A DNA stretch of 64,000 nt from CALFUK01 sp964450495 (GTDB taxonomy: Bacteria > Bacteroidota > Bacteroidia > Chitinophagales > Saprospiraceae). This document shows positions 54,526-63,500 of the stretch, piece after piece; position 1 is the first letter of the stretch, and each line of letters begins with the position of its first letter. The translations under genes were made by a program, and so were the position numbers. The notes beneath the pieces were generated by a model that worked only from the letters and a program-made list of their open reading frames with translations, searched no databases and was not told where the DNA came from. The stretch is from assembly GCA_964450495.1 (NCBI GenBank), contig CAYVFU010000012.1, forward strand, positions 1 through 64,000, given 5' to 3'.

Positions 54526-54533
54526 CAAATATA
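54526..54533 (-). promoter_or_regulatory. -7 box TATATTTG for lepA, near-leaderless
   Basis: Minus-strand TATATTTG, a perfect TAnnTTTG, ends 6 nt before the lepA ATG. The mRNA is predicted to start at or almost at the start codon. Confidence 0.6.
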
Positions 54534-54764
54534 CTGTTAATAGCTTGGTATACAATGCCCAATGCTTCTAATCAAGCTTAAGTTTATTAATGCATTATCG
54601 AGCATCTTATAGAAATAAATGACAACTCAAATCTATCCAGAATCTACTGAATAAACACTAAATCAAGCATTATAGGCTATAAATGACTAAAGATACAGGT
54701 AGAGAAATTCTTTTAAGAAGAACTGAATATCGTTTTATCGTTATTCAATTCATGGTCTTTTCTG

Positions 54765-55115
54765 TTATGTTTGGCTAGGAATAGAAATGGTCATGGTTGT
54801 ACCTTCACCAATAACTGAGTTAAGTTCCATCGTTCCATTAATGTAATTGATACGAGACTCCATACTTTTGAGTCCCAATCCTTTGTTTTCATTTTCAGGA
54901 AGGTCAGCCAACATTTCATTAATGATTTCTTGTAGCTCAATACTGATTTCGATATTAGCTTTTTTGTTTATTTCTTTTTGATTTAATTCTGAATATTTGA
55001 GTCTAAAAGAATCTGGAAAATTTGTTAGTTCATTAGAATTAGGTTGAGCGGATAGACCCAGGGCAATAAATAATAATAAAATTCCAATCTTCGAAGTAGG
55101 TGTCTGACGATCCAT
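54765..55115 (-). pseudogene. Histidine-kinase remnant (signal peptide joined to ATPase C-terminus)
   Basis: The readable frame starts with a signal-like segment (SKIGILLLFIALGLSAQ), runs ~45 residues of helical sequence and then jumps to the end of a HATPase domain of the NarX/LytS type: ENKGLGLKSMESRINYING...IGEGTTMTISIP. The sensor/TPR region, the phospho-acceptor His and the N and G1 boxes are missing, so this appears to be a kinase gene with a large in-frame internal deletion. It overlaps the end of the tail-fibre-like fragment in another frame. Confidence 0.6.
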
Positions 55116-55398
55116 TTTGGCTCCATAGCGGTTGTTCATCTAAATTTTTCCAAGTGAGTACAAATCCTTGAAAATTCGTACCATTAAAACGGATACTTCC
55201 ATCGACATCTCCAAAATCATCTCTTCCTATTCTTATAGCGCCAGCGACATCTAATTTTTGCTGTGGAGCACTAGTATCTATGCCTACATCGCGTGTCGTA
55301 AATACTGTATTATTTCCAATATTTGTCCATTGCGCAGTGAGCTGAATACTTGTTATTGAAATCAGGCAAAAAAGAAAAATTATAGTTTGAATTTTCAT
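55039..55398 (-). pseudogene. Truncated tail-fibre-like exported protein
   Basis: From the ATG at 55398 it reads a signal peptide (IIFLFCLISITSIQLTAQ). A repeat type common in Bacteroidota 'tail fibre domain' surface proteins follows: VGIDTSAPQQKLDVAGAIRIG...GSIRFNGTNFQGFV...PLWSQNGS. After this the family sequence stops and the frame runs out of register into the kinase remnant. Homologous proteins are normally several hundred residues long. It looks like the 5' fragment left by a deletion whose other side is the kinase remnant. Confidence 0.55.
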
Positions 55399-55565
55399 AG
55401 TGAATATTGTTTGGACTAAATAAATAATAAAAGACTCTGGTCTTGGAGGAGTTACTTTTTCAGTAATAATAGAGTGTGTCTTTGGAAGGTTGTTTTCTAC
55501 AAGCTGAAGTGAATTGATCATCTTTGCGACTTTTATTTTCCAAAGATGAGTTGTTAATTTCAATT

Positions 55566-55610
55566 AAAAATCACCGAATTCTGTGATGTCTAAAAATCAT
55601 GGTATTCTGT
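55566..55610. promoter_or_regulatory. Imperfect direct repeat, possible operator
   Basis: Two 19-bp copies (55566-55584 and 55592-55610) share AAAAATCA and ATTCTGT, matching at 16 of 19 positions, with a 26-bp period. They lie ~170-210 bp upstream of the start of the truncated tail-fibre-like gene. The spacing of about 2.5 helical turns is compatible with a dimeric regulator, but the site is untested. The rest of the 55564-55789 stretch holds nothing I can name. Confidence 0.35.
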
Positions 55611-55789
55611 TAGAAACGAGGTTGAATTAGAATGGAAAATGGTAAGGAGAAAAATAAAAAAGTCTTAATCAAGTCTGGTTATACAGACGACACAGAAAAG
55701 CATAAATAAATAAAGAAAGGGATTATTAATCAACTAATTCTGTAGATAAGTAAAGGTATACTTTGTAATTCTGGAACGAAACTCAACTG

Positions 55790-56479
55790 CTATATATCAA
55801 ATGTAAAACCTGTCCGCTTTAAATTTTCATACTTCTCTTCATCAAAACTATAAAGTCTAGCAGGTCTGTGAGCTACACCTGTTTGAAATTCTTTTGTATC
55901 AACCAAAATCCCCATAGACAAAAGCTTCTTTCTAAAATTTCGTTTGTCAAGTGAAGTACCTAAAATTGCCTCGTAAAGTTCTTGCAAATCAGATAATGTA
56001 AATTTCTCTTCTAATAATTCAAAACCAATCGGTCGATGCTGGACTGATTGTTTTAAAGAATTAAGACAGTCAGTCAAAATTTCAACATGGTCAAATGCGA
56101 GTTCTACGACACTCTCAACTGGTATCCATTTGACAATCTGTGCAAATGAAGATGGCTTAAGTTGTACTTTATTTACATTAACTAAAGATAAATAGGCAAT
56201 AGTAATGACTCTGCCATGTGGGTGTCTGTCCTTTTTCCCAAAAGCCTTGACTTGTTCGAGGTACATATTATTAATACCTATCAATTGGTTCAATACCCTG
56301 AGAGGTGCATCTATTAAATCTTCATCTGGATACACTAAATCACCTGGCAACGCCCAATAATCTTCAAATGGTTGTTCTCCTCTTTTAATCAATAAAACCT
56401 TCAACAATTTTTGATCAAATCCAAATAGAACATTATCTACAGAGAAAGCTGATTTAAAATATTGATTCTGTACATCCAT
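55790..56479 (-). CDS. Nudix-domain transcriptional regulator (NrtR-like)
   Basis: 229 aa from the ATG at 56479 (the longer frame starts at TTG). An N-terminal Nudix fold (~8-140) is followed by a winged-helix domain (~150-225; TLSDLQELYEAILGTSLDKRNFRKKLL, then GVAHRPARLYSF), the architecture of NrtR/AraR regulators. The Nudix box reads GDLVYPDEDLIDAPLRVLNQLIGI: the REUxEE catalytic core is replaced by RVLNQL, so it should bind a ligand (an ADP-ribose- or sugar-like effector) without hydrolysis. The divergent neighbour is a threonine aldolase gene; the regulated target is not evident. Confidence 0.85.
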   Translation of the reverse strand: MDVQNQYFKSAFSVDNVLFGFDQKLLKVLLIKRGEQPFEDYWALPGDLVYPDEDLIDAPLRVLNQLIGINNMYLEQVKAFGKKDRHPHGRVITIAYLSLVNVNKVQLKPSSFAQIVKWIPVESVVELAFDHVEILTDCLNSLKQSVQHRPIGFELLEEKFTLSDLQELYEAILGTSLDKRNFRKKLLSMGILVDTKEFQTGVAHRPARLYSFDEEKYENLKRTGFTFDI

Positions 56480-56574
56480 GGTAACCAAAAAAGCAATTTA
56501 GGGATTACGTGTATAATTAACACTAAGAAGCTTACAGTTTTTTATAAATTGAAGCAAATTCCAATTAAACCATT

Positions 56575-57600
56575 ATGAAGCAAATCAATCTCATTAGCGA
56601 TACTATTACAAAACCTAATGATGCCATGCTGCAGTATATGATGCAAGCAGAAGTAGGGGATGATGTCTTCGGTCAAGATCCGACAATCAATGCACTAGAA
56701 AAAAAACTTGCAGATATGTTTGGAAAAGAATCTGCAATTTTCTGCCCATCTGGTACAATGACAAATCAACTCGCTATAAAATGTCATACCAATGCGCTGG
56801 ATGAATTAATATGTGAAAAGACTTCTCATGTCTACCAATATGAAACTGGTGGATATAGTTACAATTCCAGAGTTGCCATTAATTTGATTGATGGTGAAAA
56901 TGGTAAATTAAAACCTCAACACATCACAGCTGCCATAAGACCTGATTATGATTGGTTACCAAATTCTAGATTAGTAAGCATTGAAAATTCTTGCAACAAA
57001 GGTGGTGGCAGCTATTATGATTTATCCGAAATGAGTGCTATTTCACAAACTTGCAAAGCACATGATCTCCGTTTACATTTAGACGGCGCAAGATTATTTA
57101 ATGTGTTGGTAGAAACAGAAGACAAGCCAATCGATATAGGACCACTGTTTGATAGTATTTCCATTTGCCTATCCAAAGGGTTAGGTGCACCAGTCGGTTC
57201 TGTTCTTATCGGAGATACACCATTTATCAAAAAAGCCAGAAAATTTAGGAAAGTAATGGGTGGTGGGATGAGGCAGGCAGGATACCTTGCTGCTGCATGT
57301 ATTTACGCCTTGGATAATAACATGCAACAATTAAAGATAGATAATCAGCACGCAAAAGATATTGGAGTAGAATTACTCAAATTACCTTATGTGGATGCAG
57401 TCAAACCTGTAAAAACGAACATCCTTATTTTTACAATTGCTGAGACATTGGCAGTTACTGACATATTACAAAAATTTCAACAAAAAGGAATAGTGGCTAG
57501 TCAGTTTGGAGCGCAGGACATTAGATTCGTAACACACAATGGTTTTGAAAAAAGTGATCTCGAGGACTTGATGCAAAGAATGAAATCAATTAAGACTTAA
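56575..57600 (+). CDS. Low-specificity L-threonine aldolase family enzyme
   Basis: 341-aa PLP enzyme cleaving L-threonine/allo-threonine to glycine and acetaldehyde. Motifs are the N-terminal LISDTITKPNDAML...EVGDDVFGQDPTINALE, FCPSGTMTNQLAIK, LHLDGARLFN (PLP-binding Asp) and the Schiff-base Lys201 in SICLSKGLGAPVGS. Length is normal. It is divergent from the Nudix regulator, with ~95 bp between starts. The 3' end overlaps the convergent BFN gene by 4 bp. Confidence 0.92.
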   Translation: MKQINLISDTITKPNDAMLQYMMQAEVGDDVFGQDPTINALEKKLADMFGKESAIFCPSGTMTNQLAIKCHTNALDELICEKTSHVYQYETGGYSYNSRVAINLIDGENGKLKPQHITAAIRPDYDWLPNSRLVSIENSCNKGGGSYYDLSEMSAISQTCKAHDLRLHLDGARLFNVLVETEDKPIDIGPLFDSISICLSKGLGAPVGSVLIGDTPFIKKARKFRKVMGGGMRQAGYLAAACIYALDNNMQQLKIDNQHAKDIGVELLKLPYVDAVKPVKTNILIFTIAETLAVTDILQKFQQKGIVASQFGAQDIRFVTHNGFEKSDLEDLMQRMKSIKT

Positions 57601-58190
57601 CCTTCGGCTTCTTTACGCTTATTTATCTCATCCCTAATTCTTGCTGCCCGTTCATAATCCTCTTTCGACAAGACATCATCTAGTTCTTTGGTCAGATCTG
57701 CTAAGGACATATTCTCGATTGTTGTCTTAGCTTTTCGTAGACGCTTCTTTGGGGTTTGTTCTGCTAATTCTGCTTCTGGATTTTCAATTAAAACACCAGC
57801 TTCATCCATCAAAAATCCAAATGTATAAATTGGACATTCGAAGCGGACAGCCATCGCAATGGCATCAGAAGTTCTCGAATCGATCTCATAAAGCTCACCA
57901 TCTTTCAGACAAACAAGCTTGGCATAAAAGATACCATCGAGAAGATTATTAATGACAATTTCTTTCAATTCTATATTAAAAGAATCCATTGTGTTTTTAA
58001 ACAAATCATGCGTAAGCGGACGGTTTGGCTTCATTCGCTCCATAGCAACAGCTATCGCTTGAGCTTCGAAACCACCAATTACTATTGGAAGCCTTCGCTG
58101 CCCTTCGATCTCACCAAGAACCACTGCATAATTGTGTGATTGAGTGACACTGTGGGATAAGGCAACAATTTCTAGTTCAATTTTCTTCAT
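57597..58190 (-). CDS. Bifunctional-nuclease (BFN/DUF151) family protein with UVR motif
   Basis: 197 aa. The N-terminal ~130 residues are the BFN/DUF151 domain (LPIVIGGFEAQAIAVAME, RPLTHDLFKNTM, IDSRTSDAIAMAVRFECPIY). The C-terminus carries a UvrB/UvrC-type helical hairpin (LTKELDDVLSKEDYERAARIRDEI), the usual fusion in Bacteroidota. Plant homologues have nuclease activity on RNA and DNA; the bacterial role is not established. Confidence 0.92.
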   Translation of the reverse strand: MKKIELEIVALSHSVTQSHNYAVVLGEIEGQRRLPIVIGGFEAQAIAVAMERMKPNRPLTHDLFKNTMDSFNIELKEIVINNLLDGIFYAKLVCLKDGELYEIDSRTSDAIAMAVRFECPIYTFGFLMDEAGVLIENPEAELAEQTPKKRLRKAKTTIENMSLADLTKELDDVLSKEDYERAARIRDEINKRKEAEG

Positions 58191-58236
58191 TTACGCTTGT
58201 AAAGTACAAAGAATATAAGAACGAATTAATAGATAT

Positions 58237-59202
58237 TTAATTACTTGCTTTAAAATTCTTTATTGCTTCAGTCAACGCAGGAACCACATCAAATAAGTCT
58301 GCACAAACGCCATAATCAGCTGCCTTAAAAAATGGAGCCTCCGGATCGATGTTAATGACAACAATTGTTTTAGAACTATTAACTCCAGCTAGATGCTGAA
58401 TCGCTCCTGAAATACCTGCTGCGATATATAAATTTGGTCTGATGGCGACACCTGTTTGTCCGACATGTTCATGATGAGGTCTCCAGTCATCATCGGCAAC
58501 TGGTCTCGAACAAGCTGTAGTTGCACCAAGAACATTAGCTAAATCTTCAATTATACCCCAGTTTTCTGGGCCTTTCATTCCTCGACCAGCCGAAACAACT
58601 AACTCTGCCTCCGGTAATGGCACGATTCCATCCACTGTTTTTTGTCCTGTTACTGTCGTTTTTGCTTCAGGTAAGTCTACTTGCAATGATTCTACAGGAG
58701 CAGCATCCGTAGCTACTTCTTCAAGTGGAATAGAATTTCCTACAAGACTTAAGACTTTTACATCAGTACTGATGTTCACTTCTGCTATTGCTTTCCCTCC
58801 AAACACATTTTTCTTTACAGAAAAACCATTATCAGTCGTTGGGATAGAATTAACACCAGATACAACACCTGCATTCAGTGTGATCGACAAGCCACCTAAT
58901 AATGATTTGCCAGTAGATGAATGATTAAGCACTACTGCACTTGCTCCTGTTTGCTGTGCAACTTGGGTTACTGCAGCTAAATATCTTCGTGAGTCATAAG
59001 AGTCAAAACTTGAGTCACTTAAATGAATCACTTTTGAAGCTCCGTAAGTACCAAGTTGCCCTGGATTTTCTGCCGCGCCTAGCACTAGAGCAATACATTC
59101 TACACCAAGCGCTTTTGCAGTTAGATGCCCGTAATAAACAGCTTCGAAAGCTGGCTTTTTAAATTTACCTTTTGGATTTTCAGCTAAAACTAGAACTGAC
59201 AT
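58237..59202 (-). CDS. etfA: Electron transfer flavoprotein alpha subunit
   Basis: 321 aa. The N-terminal ETF alpha/beta-fold domain (SVLVLAENPKGKFKKPAFEAV...) is followed by the FAD-binding C-terminal domain with VVSAGRGMKGPENW, ATTACSRPVADDDW, QTGVAIRPNLYIAAGISGAIQH and INIDPEAPFFKAADYGV. With EtfB it carries electrons from acyl-CoA dehydrogenases to the quinone pool via ETF dehydrogenase. It is 27 bp downstream of etfB. Confidence 0.96.
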   Translation of the reverse strand: MSVLVLAENPKGKFKKPAFEAVYYGHLTAKALGVECIALVLGAAENPGQLGTYGASKVIHLSDSSFDSYDSRRYLAAVTQVAQQTGASAVVLNHSSTGKSLLGGLSITLNAGVVSGVNSIPTTDNGFSVKKNVFGGKAIAEVNISTDVKVLSLVGNSIPLEEVATDAAPVESLQVDLPEAKTTVTGQKTVDGIVPLPEAELVVSAGRGMKGPENWGIIEDLANVLGATTACSRPVADDDWRPHHEHVGQTGVAIRPNLYIAAGISGAIQHLAGVNSSKTIVVINIDPEAPFFKAADYGVCADLFDVVPALTEAIKNFKASN

Positions 59203-59229
59203 ATATTTTGATTTATTCTTGTTATTTAA

Positions 59230-59967
59230 TTAAATGACCTTTGCCTCTTCGTGTAATAATCGGACCAACTCTTCCATATTTTCTGGATCTATCATTTTAA
59301 CTCCTGCTTTAGCATTTGGAAATGAATAGCCGACTGTCTTAACATCAGCACTAATATCCTGTGGTGGAACAACTTCAAGAGGCTTTCGTTTTGCCATCAT
59401 AATACCTCTCATATTAGGGATCTTTTGTTCGGCAAGTCCTTTGGCTGCAGACAATACGAATGGTCCATTTACAGTTGCTATCTCCACCCCACCTTCTATG
59501 TCGCGCTCTACTGTAGCTACTGAACCATCATGTTCTAATTTACTCGCAAAAGATAGAAATGGAACATCCATTAAAGCTGCAATCATGCCTCCTACTTCTG
59601 CGCCATTGTAATCAATCGTTTCTTTACCACAAAACACTATATCGTAAGATTTGTCTTTGGCATAATTATAAATTTGTTGTGCCACTTCTTTGGATGACGT
59701 TGGATTTAAGTCAATTCGCACAGCATCATCTGCACCAATTGCAAGACCTTTCCTAATCACGATATCGTTGTCTGCAGTGCCAACATTTATGATAGTTACT
59801 GTTCCTCCATGCTGTTCTTTGAGCTCCAATGCACGTACGAGCGCATACCATTCGTCATATGGATTCATCATAAAAGTGACTCCATCCGAATTGAAGCTAT
59901 TGTCCTCAGTAAATGAAATTTTTGAAGTTGGATCCGGTGTTTTGGTAACACAAACTAATAAGTTCAT
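59230..59967 (-). CDS. etfB: Electron transfer flavoprotein beta subunit
   Basis: 245 aa. Nucleotide-binding fold with the family stretches LLVCVTKTPDP at the start, NPYDEWYALVRALELKEQ, VIRKGLAIGADDAVRI, DIVFCGKETIDYNGAEVGGMIAA and the ETF beta signature VERDIEGGVEIATV...LPAVLSAAKGLAEQKIPNMRGIM-like end. It binds AMP and forms a heterodimer with EtfA. It is the first gene of the etfBA operon. Confidence 0.96.
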   Translation of the reverse strand: MNLLVCVTKTPDPTSKISFTEDNSFNSDGVTFMMNPYDEWYALVRALELKEQHGGTVTIINVGTADNDIVIRKGLAIGADDAVRIDLNPTSSKEVAQQIYNYAKDKSYDIVFCGKETIDYNGAEVGGMIAALMDVPFLSFASKLEHDGSVATVERDIEGGVEIATVNGPFVLSAAKGLAEQKIPNMRGIMMAKRKPLEVVPPQDISADVKTVGYSFPNAKAGVKMIDPENMEELVRLLHEEAKVI

Positions 59968-60020
59968 AACTTTACTTTTTTATTACAAGCTTTCAAGAGT
60001 TGATTTTCTGAATTTCGGTG

Positions 60021-60028
60021 CAAATATA
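60021..60028 (-). promoter_or_regulatory. -7 box TATATTTG for etfBA
   Basis: Perfect TAnnTTTG on the minus strand, 53 nt before the etfB ATG. A TTTG lies 22 nt further upstream as a possible -33 element. Confidence 0.5.
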
Positions 60029-60119
60029 TGTATCTATATACGCTTAAACACAAAAACTTAACTCAGAGTTTAGTTTTTATTAAAATTCAAACGAAATTTG
60101 ACCTATATCAACATAAAAC

Positions 60120-60434
60120 GTGAATAGACTAGATCAATTGAAACGACTTTTAGTTGCGGAGCCTACTGATTCTTTTCTCTTATTTGCAATAGCAAAAGAA
60201 TATGAGAAACAAGAAAACTCAGAAATGGCTATACAATGGTTAGAGCAACTTCGCGCACAAGACCCAGACTATGGAGGGCTATATTACCATTTGGCCTCAG
60301 CCTACAATGAAATGGAAGATATATCCAGAGCTTTAACAATATGTCAATTAGGAGTAAAGATACTTAAAGCCCAAAAAGATCAACATTTGTTAAGAGAATT
60401 ACAGAATCTTGAATTTAATTTAGGTTTTTACTGA
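60120..60434 (+). CDS. Small TPR protein
   Basis: 104 aa with GTG start. It contains two to three tetratricopeptide helical pairs (SFLLFAIAKEYEKQENSEMAIQWLEQL, GGLYYHLASAYNEMEDISRALTICQLG), so it is a protein-interaction adaptor. Cytosolic, stand-alone and divergent from etfBA. A weak 5-bp hairpin with T-rich tail follows the stop. Confidence 0.8.
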   Translation: MNRLDQLKRLLVAEPTDSFLLFAIAKEYEKQENSEMAIQWLEQLRAQDPDYGGLYYHLASAYNEMEDISRALTICQLGVKILKAQKDQHLLRELQNLEFNLGFY

Positions 60435-60561
60435 CTTTAACACTCTTAATGTGTTGTTTTTGTATGGGTTTGACGTCTACATATCGTCCACTTCATTGAA
60501 TATTTAGTATTTTTAGAAGTTGTAACCCGAATCTTAATTAATTTGAATTAGTTCAACTGTA

Positions 60562-60569
60562 TAATTTTG
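60562..60569 (+). promoter_or_regulatory. -7 box TAATTTTG for the CotH/lamin-tail gene
   Basis: TAATTTTG fits TAnnTTTG. The ATG at 60572 is only 2 nt after it and would lie upstream of the expected transcript start, so the in-frame ATG at 60581 is the likely start. Confidence 0.45.
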
Positions 60570-60580
60570 AAATGCACGTT

Positions 60581-63500
60581 ATGAAATACCCTATACATAC
60601 CAATCAAAAATGGTTAGTGACTGCTCTTTTGAGTATGTGTTGCTTTTTGACCATTTTTGCTCAATTTACCCCTCCCACCTCTGTAATTATCAATGAAATC
60701 AATTACAGGACGGATACTCCAGGAGATTTTACCGAATACATCGAACTCCACAATCCAACGTCTTCTGCGATTAACTTAAATGGATGGTTAGTAGAAGGAA
60801 TAGGCTTTACCTTTTCAAATGTTTCCATTCCAGCTAATGGCTATCTCATTATTGCACAAGACGTCAATGACGTGCAAGCTTTGTTTTCAATTCCTGGTGG
60901 TGTCAATGTGGTTGGTCCATTTACTGGGGCTCTTAAAAATTCGGGAGAAGACGTTCTATTAAGAGACAATAATGGTTTTGAAGTCGATTTTGTTGATTAT
61001 AACAATTGGAACGAATGGCCTTCTACTGGTCACTTAGAAGATGATAATTTAAGTTTACAATTAGTAAATAAAAATTTGCCAGGTAATCATGCCGGCAGCT
61101 GGGCAGCAGATTTTCGCACGCCTGGAGCTCCTAATTCAGGTGTAGCTATTACTAATTACAATCAACGACCCATTATTCAGAATGTAAGAAGATCTCCTGA
61201 CACGCCTTTATCCAATGAAAGTGTGCGAGTAAGGGCGGAATTTGACCAAGACAATCTTACGGTGCTTAATAACTTACAAGTTGACTTAGAATATAAAGTA
61301 CTCAATCCTGGCACTTATGAAGAAAAAGACCATAGCAACTACAACTCAGGTTGGACCACAATGGTGATGAATGATAATGGCACAGGCCCAGATTCAACAG
61401 CAAATAATGGTGTATTTACTGCAGAAATACCTGCAAGTGCACATGGCCATAGAGACCTTGTACGATACAGGGTTAAAGTGTCAAACGGAGCTGCATTTAG
61501 TGCAACATACCCCGATCAAAATTACGACGAATCCAACTATGCTTATTATGTGTATGATGGTTATCCAACTCAATCAAATATTGATCTTAACACATTACCT
61601 GAAATCCAAGACATCACCATATTTTCTGATCTGAATAACACCTTAAAATTTATTGGCTCAGACGATGGCAATCACATTGCCCAACATCCAACAAACGAAA
61701 TCCTTGGATATGGAGCAGTCATCTATGATGGTCGCGTGTATGATCATATTAGATTTAGACCAAGACATGCTGGTAGTCGACCTGATAGAGTCAAGCCAGG
61801 TATACGTATAAAATTGAATAGAGAACACTCTTTTGAGACACAGAATGATTGCGGACAAACATACGATGAAGACAGAGGAGGCCTTGCTTTATCTGGTGGA
61901 TGGGTACATGATGAAGGTGCTCATGGTCTTGTTGAGTCCTTAATTTACAAAATCCTTACACTGGTAGGAAGCATCGAAAGAGCGGTAAATTATACACAAC
62001 TAAGAGTTGTTGATGAAGCTGCTGAAAGCAACAGTAATGGAGGAGATTTCTGGGGCTTGTATCTGATTATGGAAGATTACGGTGGTGATTTGATTGATGA
62101 ACATAATCAATTAGGCGAAGGAAACTTCTGGAATACAGACAGATCCATCAATCGACAAAGACAGATGGATTACTTAGGTCATTTTCCTGATTCTGAACTA
62201 ATCCAACCGTGGGCTGATTCGACCTTGACCAATAACACCACTGGTCGTGCGATGATGGATAGTGATCTTGATTTAGAGATGATGTATGCAGATCGCATTG
62301 CAAATGTTATCTATGGTCAAAATGGAACTAATTACATTGGTAAACACAGTTATAGAGAATATTACAATTCTGTGACTGGTAAACATTTTGCTTGGTGGGG
62401 TGATATGGATAATGCCTTTGGGGCACCTATAGATGATGGCATGGTCTTTCTTCGTGATGATTTAGTTGCGACTCACCACTTAATCAATCGTATTTTTGTA
62501 GATCCAACTGACAAAATTGCTTATCAAAACCAGATGAGATCAGTATACGATTTATTGATGAATGGTGACCACGATAATTCCTCCTCAGTGGACCCTTATC
62601 AACAAATTGATTTCCTTGTCGATGAAGAAAGTAAATTAATACACAATTATGGTACTGCTCATGATTGGATGGAAGTTGATCAGAAAAGGTGGGGTCATGT
62701 GTATAATGCAACTTCACCAACAAGTACAGATTTGACTGCCGATGCACATGTAGATTGGTATAAACAATGGTTTCGCGACAGAGCAGCTTACATGGTTGAC
62801 AATGATGGACCGAGATCGACTAATATCAACTTTGGTTCTGATGTCGCTGACGAGATTTTTGATCCAGAAATCCCACAAACGCCTACGATAGCAAAGGCTG
62901 GTCCAGCTGGATATGCGATTGATGCCTTAAATTTCACGAATAGTACATTTCTAGATTCAAATGGAAACACGAATACATTTGAAGCGCAAGAATGGAGAAT
63001 AGCAGAATGGTCAGATCCTTCAAACCCTTTTTACGATACAAAATGTAAATCACATTATGAGATCGAAACTGTTTGGGCAAGTGGAGAAATACCTACAGAT
63101 AACAGTACATTTTCTTTTAATGATGCAACTAACTTATTAGAACCTGGTAGAACGTATAAGGTTAGAATGAGACACAAAGATGATGATGGTAGATGGAGTC
63201 ACTGGTCTGATGCGATCACCTTTATAGCAGAAGACCTTATCAATCCTCCATCAGATGTTATAGTCTTTACAGAAATTCATTACAATCCTTCAGTAGGTTG
63301 TTCTGAGTTTGTTGAAATTCACAATCCTACGAATAGTAGCGTGAATTTAAGTGGTTACAATGTCCACGGCCTTAATTTTACGTTTCCTCCTCTTTCCATT
63401 ATTGGTCCAGGTGAGTATAAAATTATAGTTGAAGATATCGATTGCTTCAATGCAAGATTTTCATCTGCGCCTCCAGGAATAATAATTGGAGAATTCAGTG

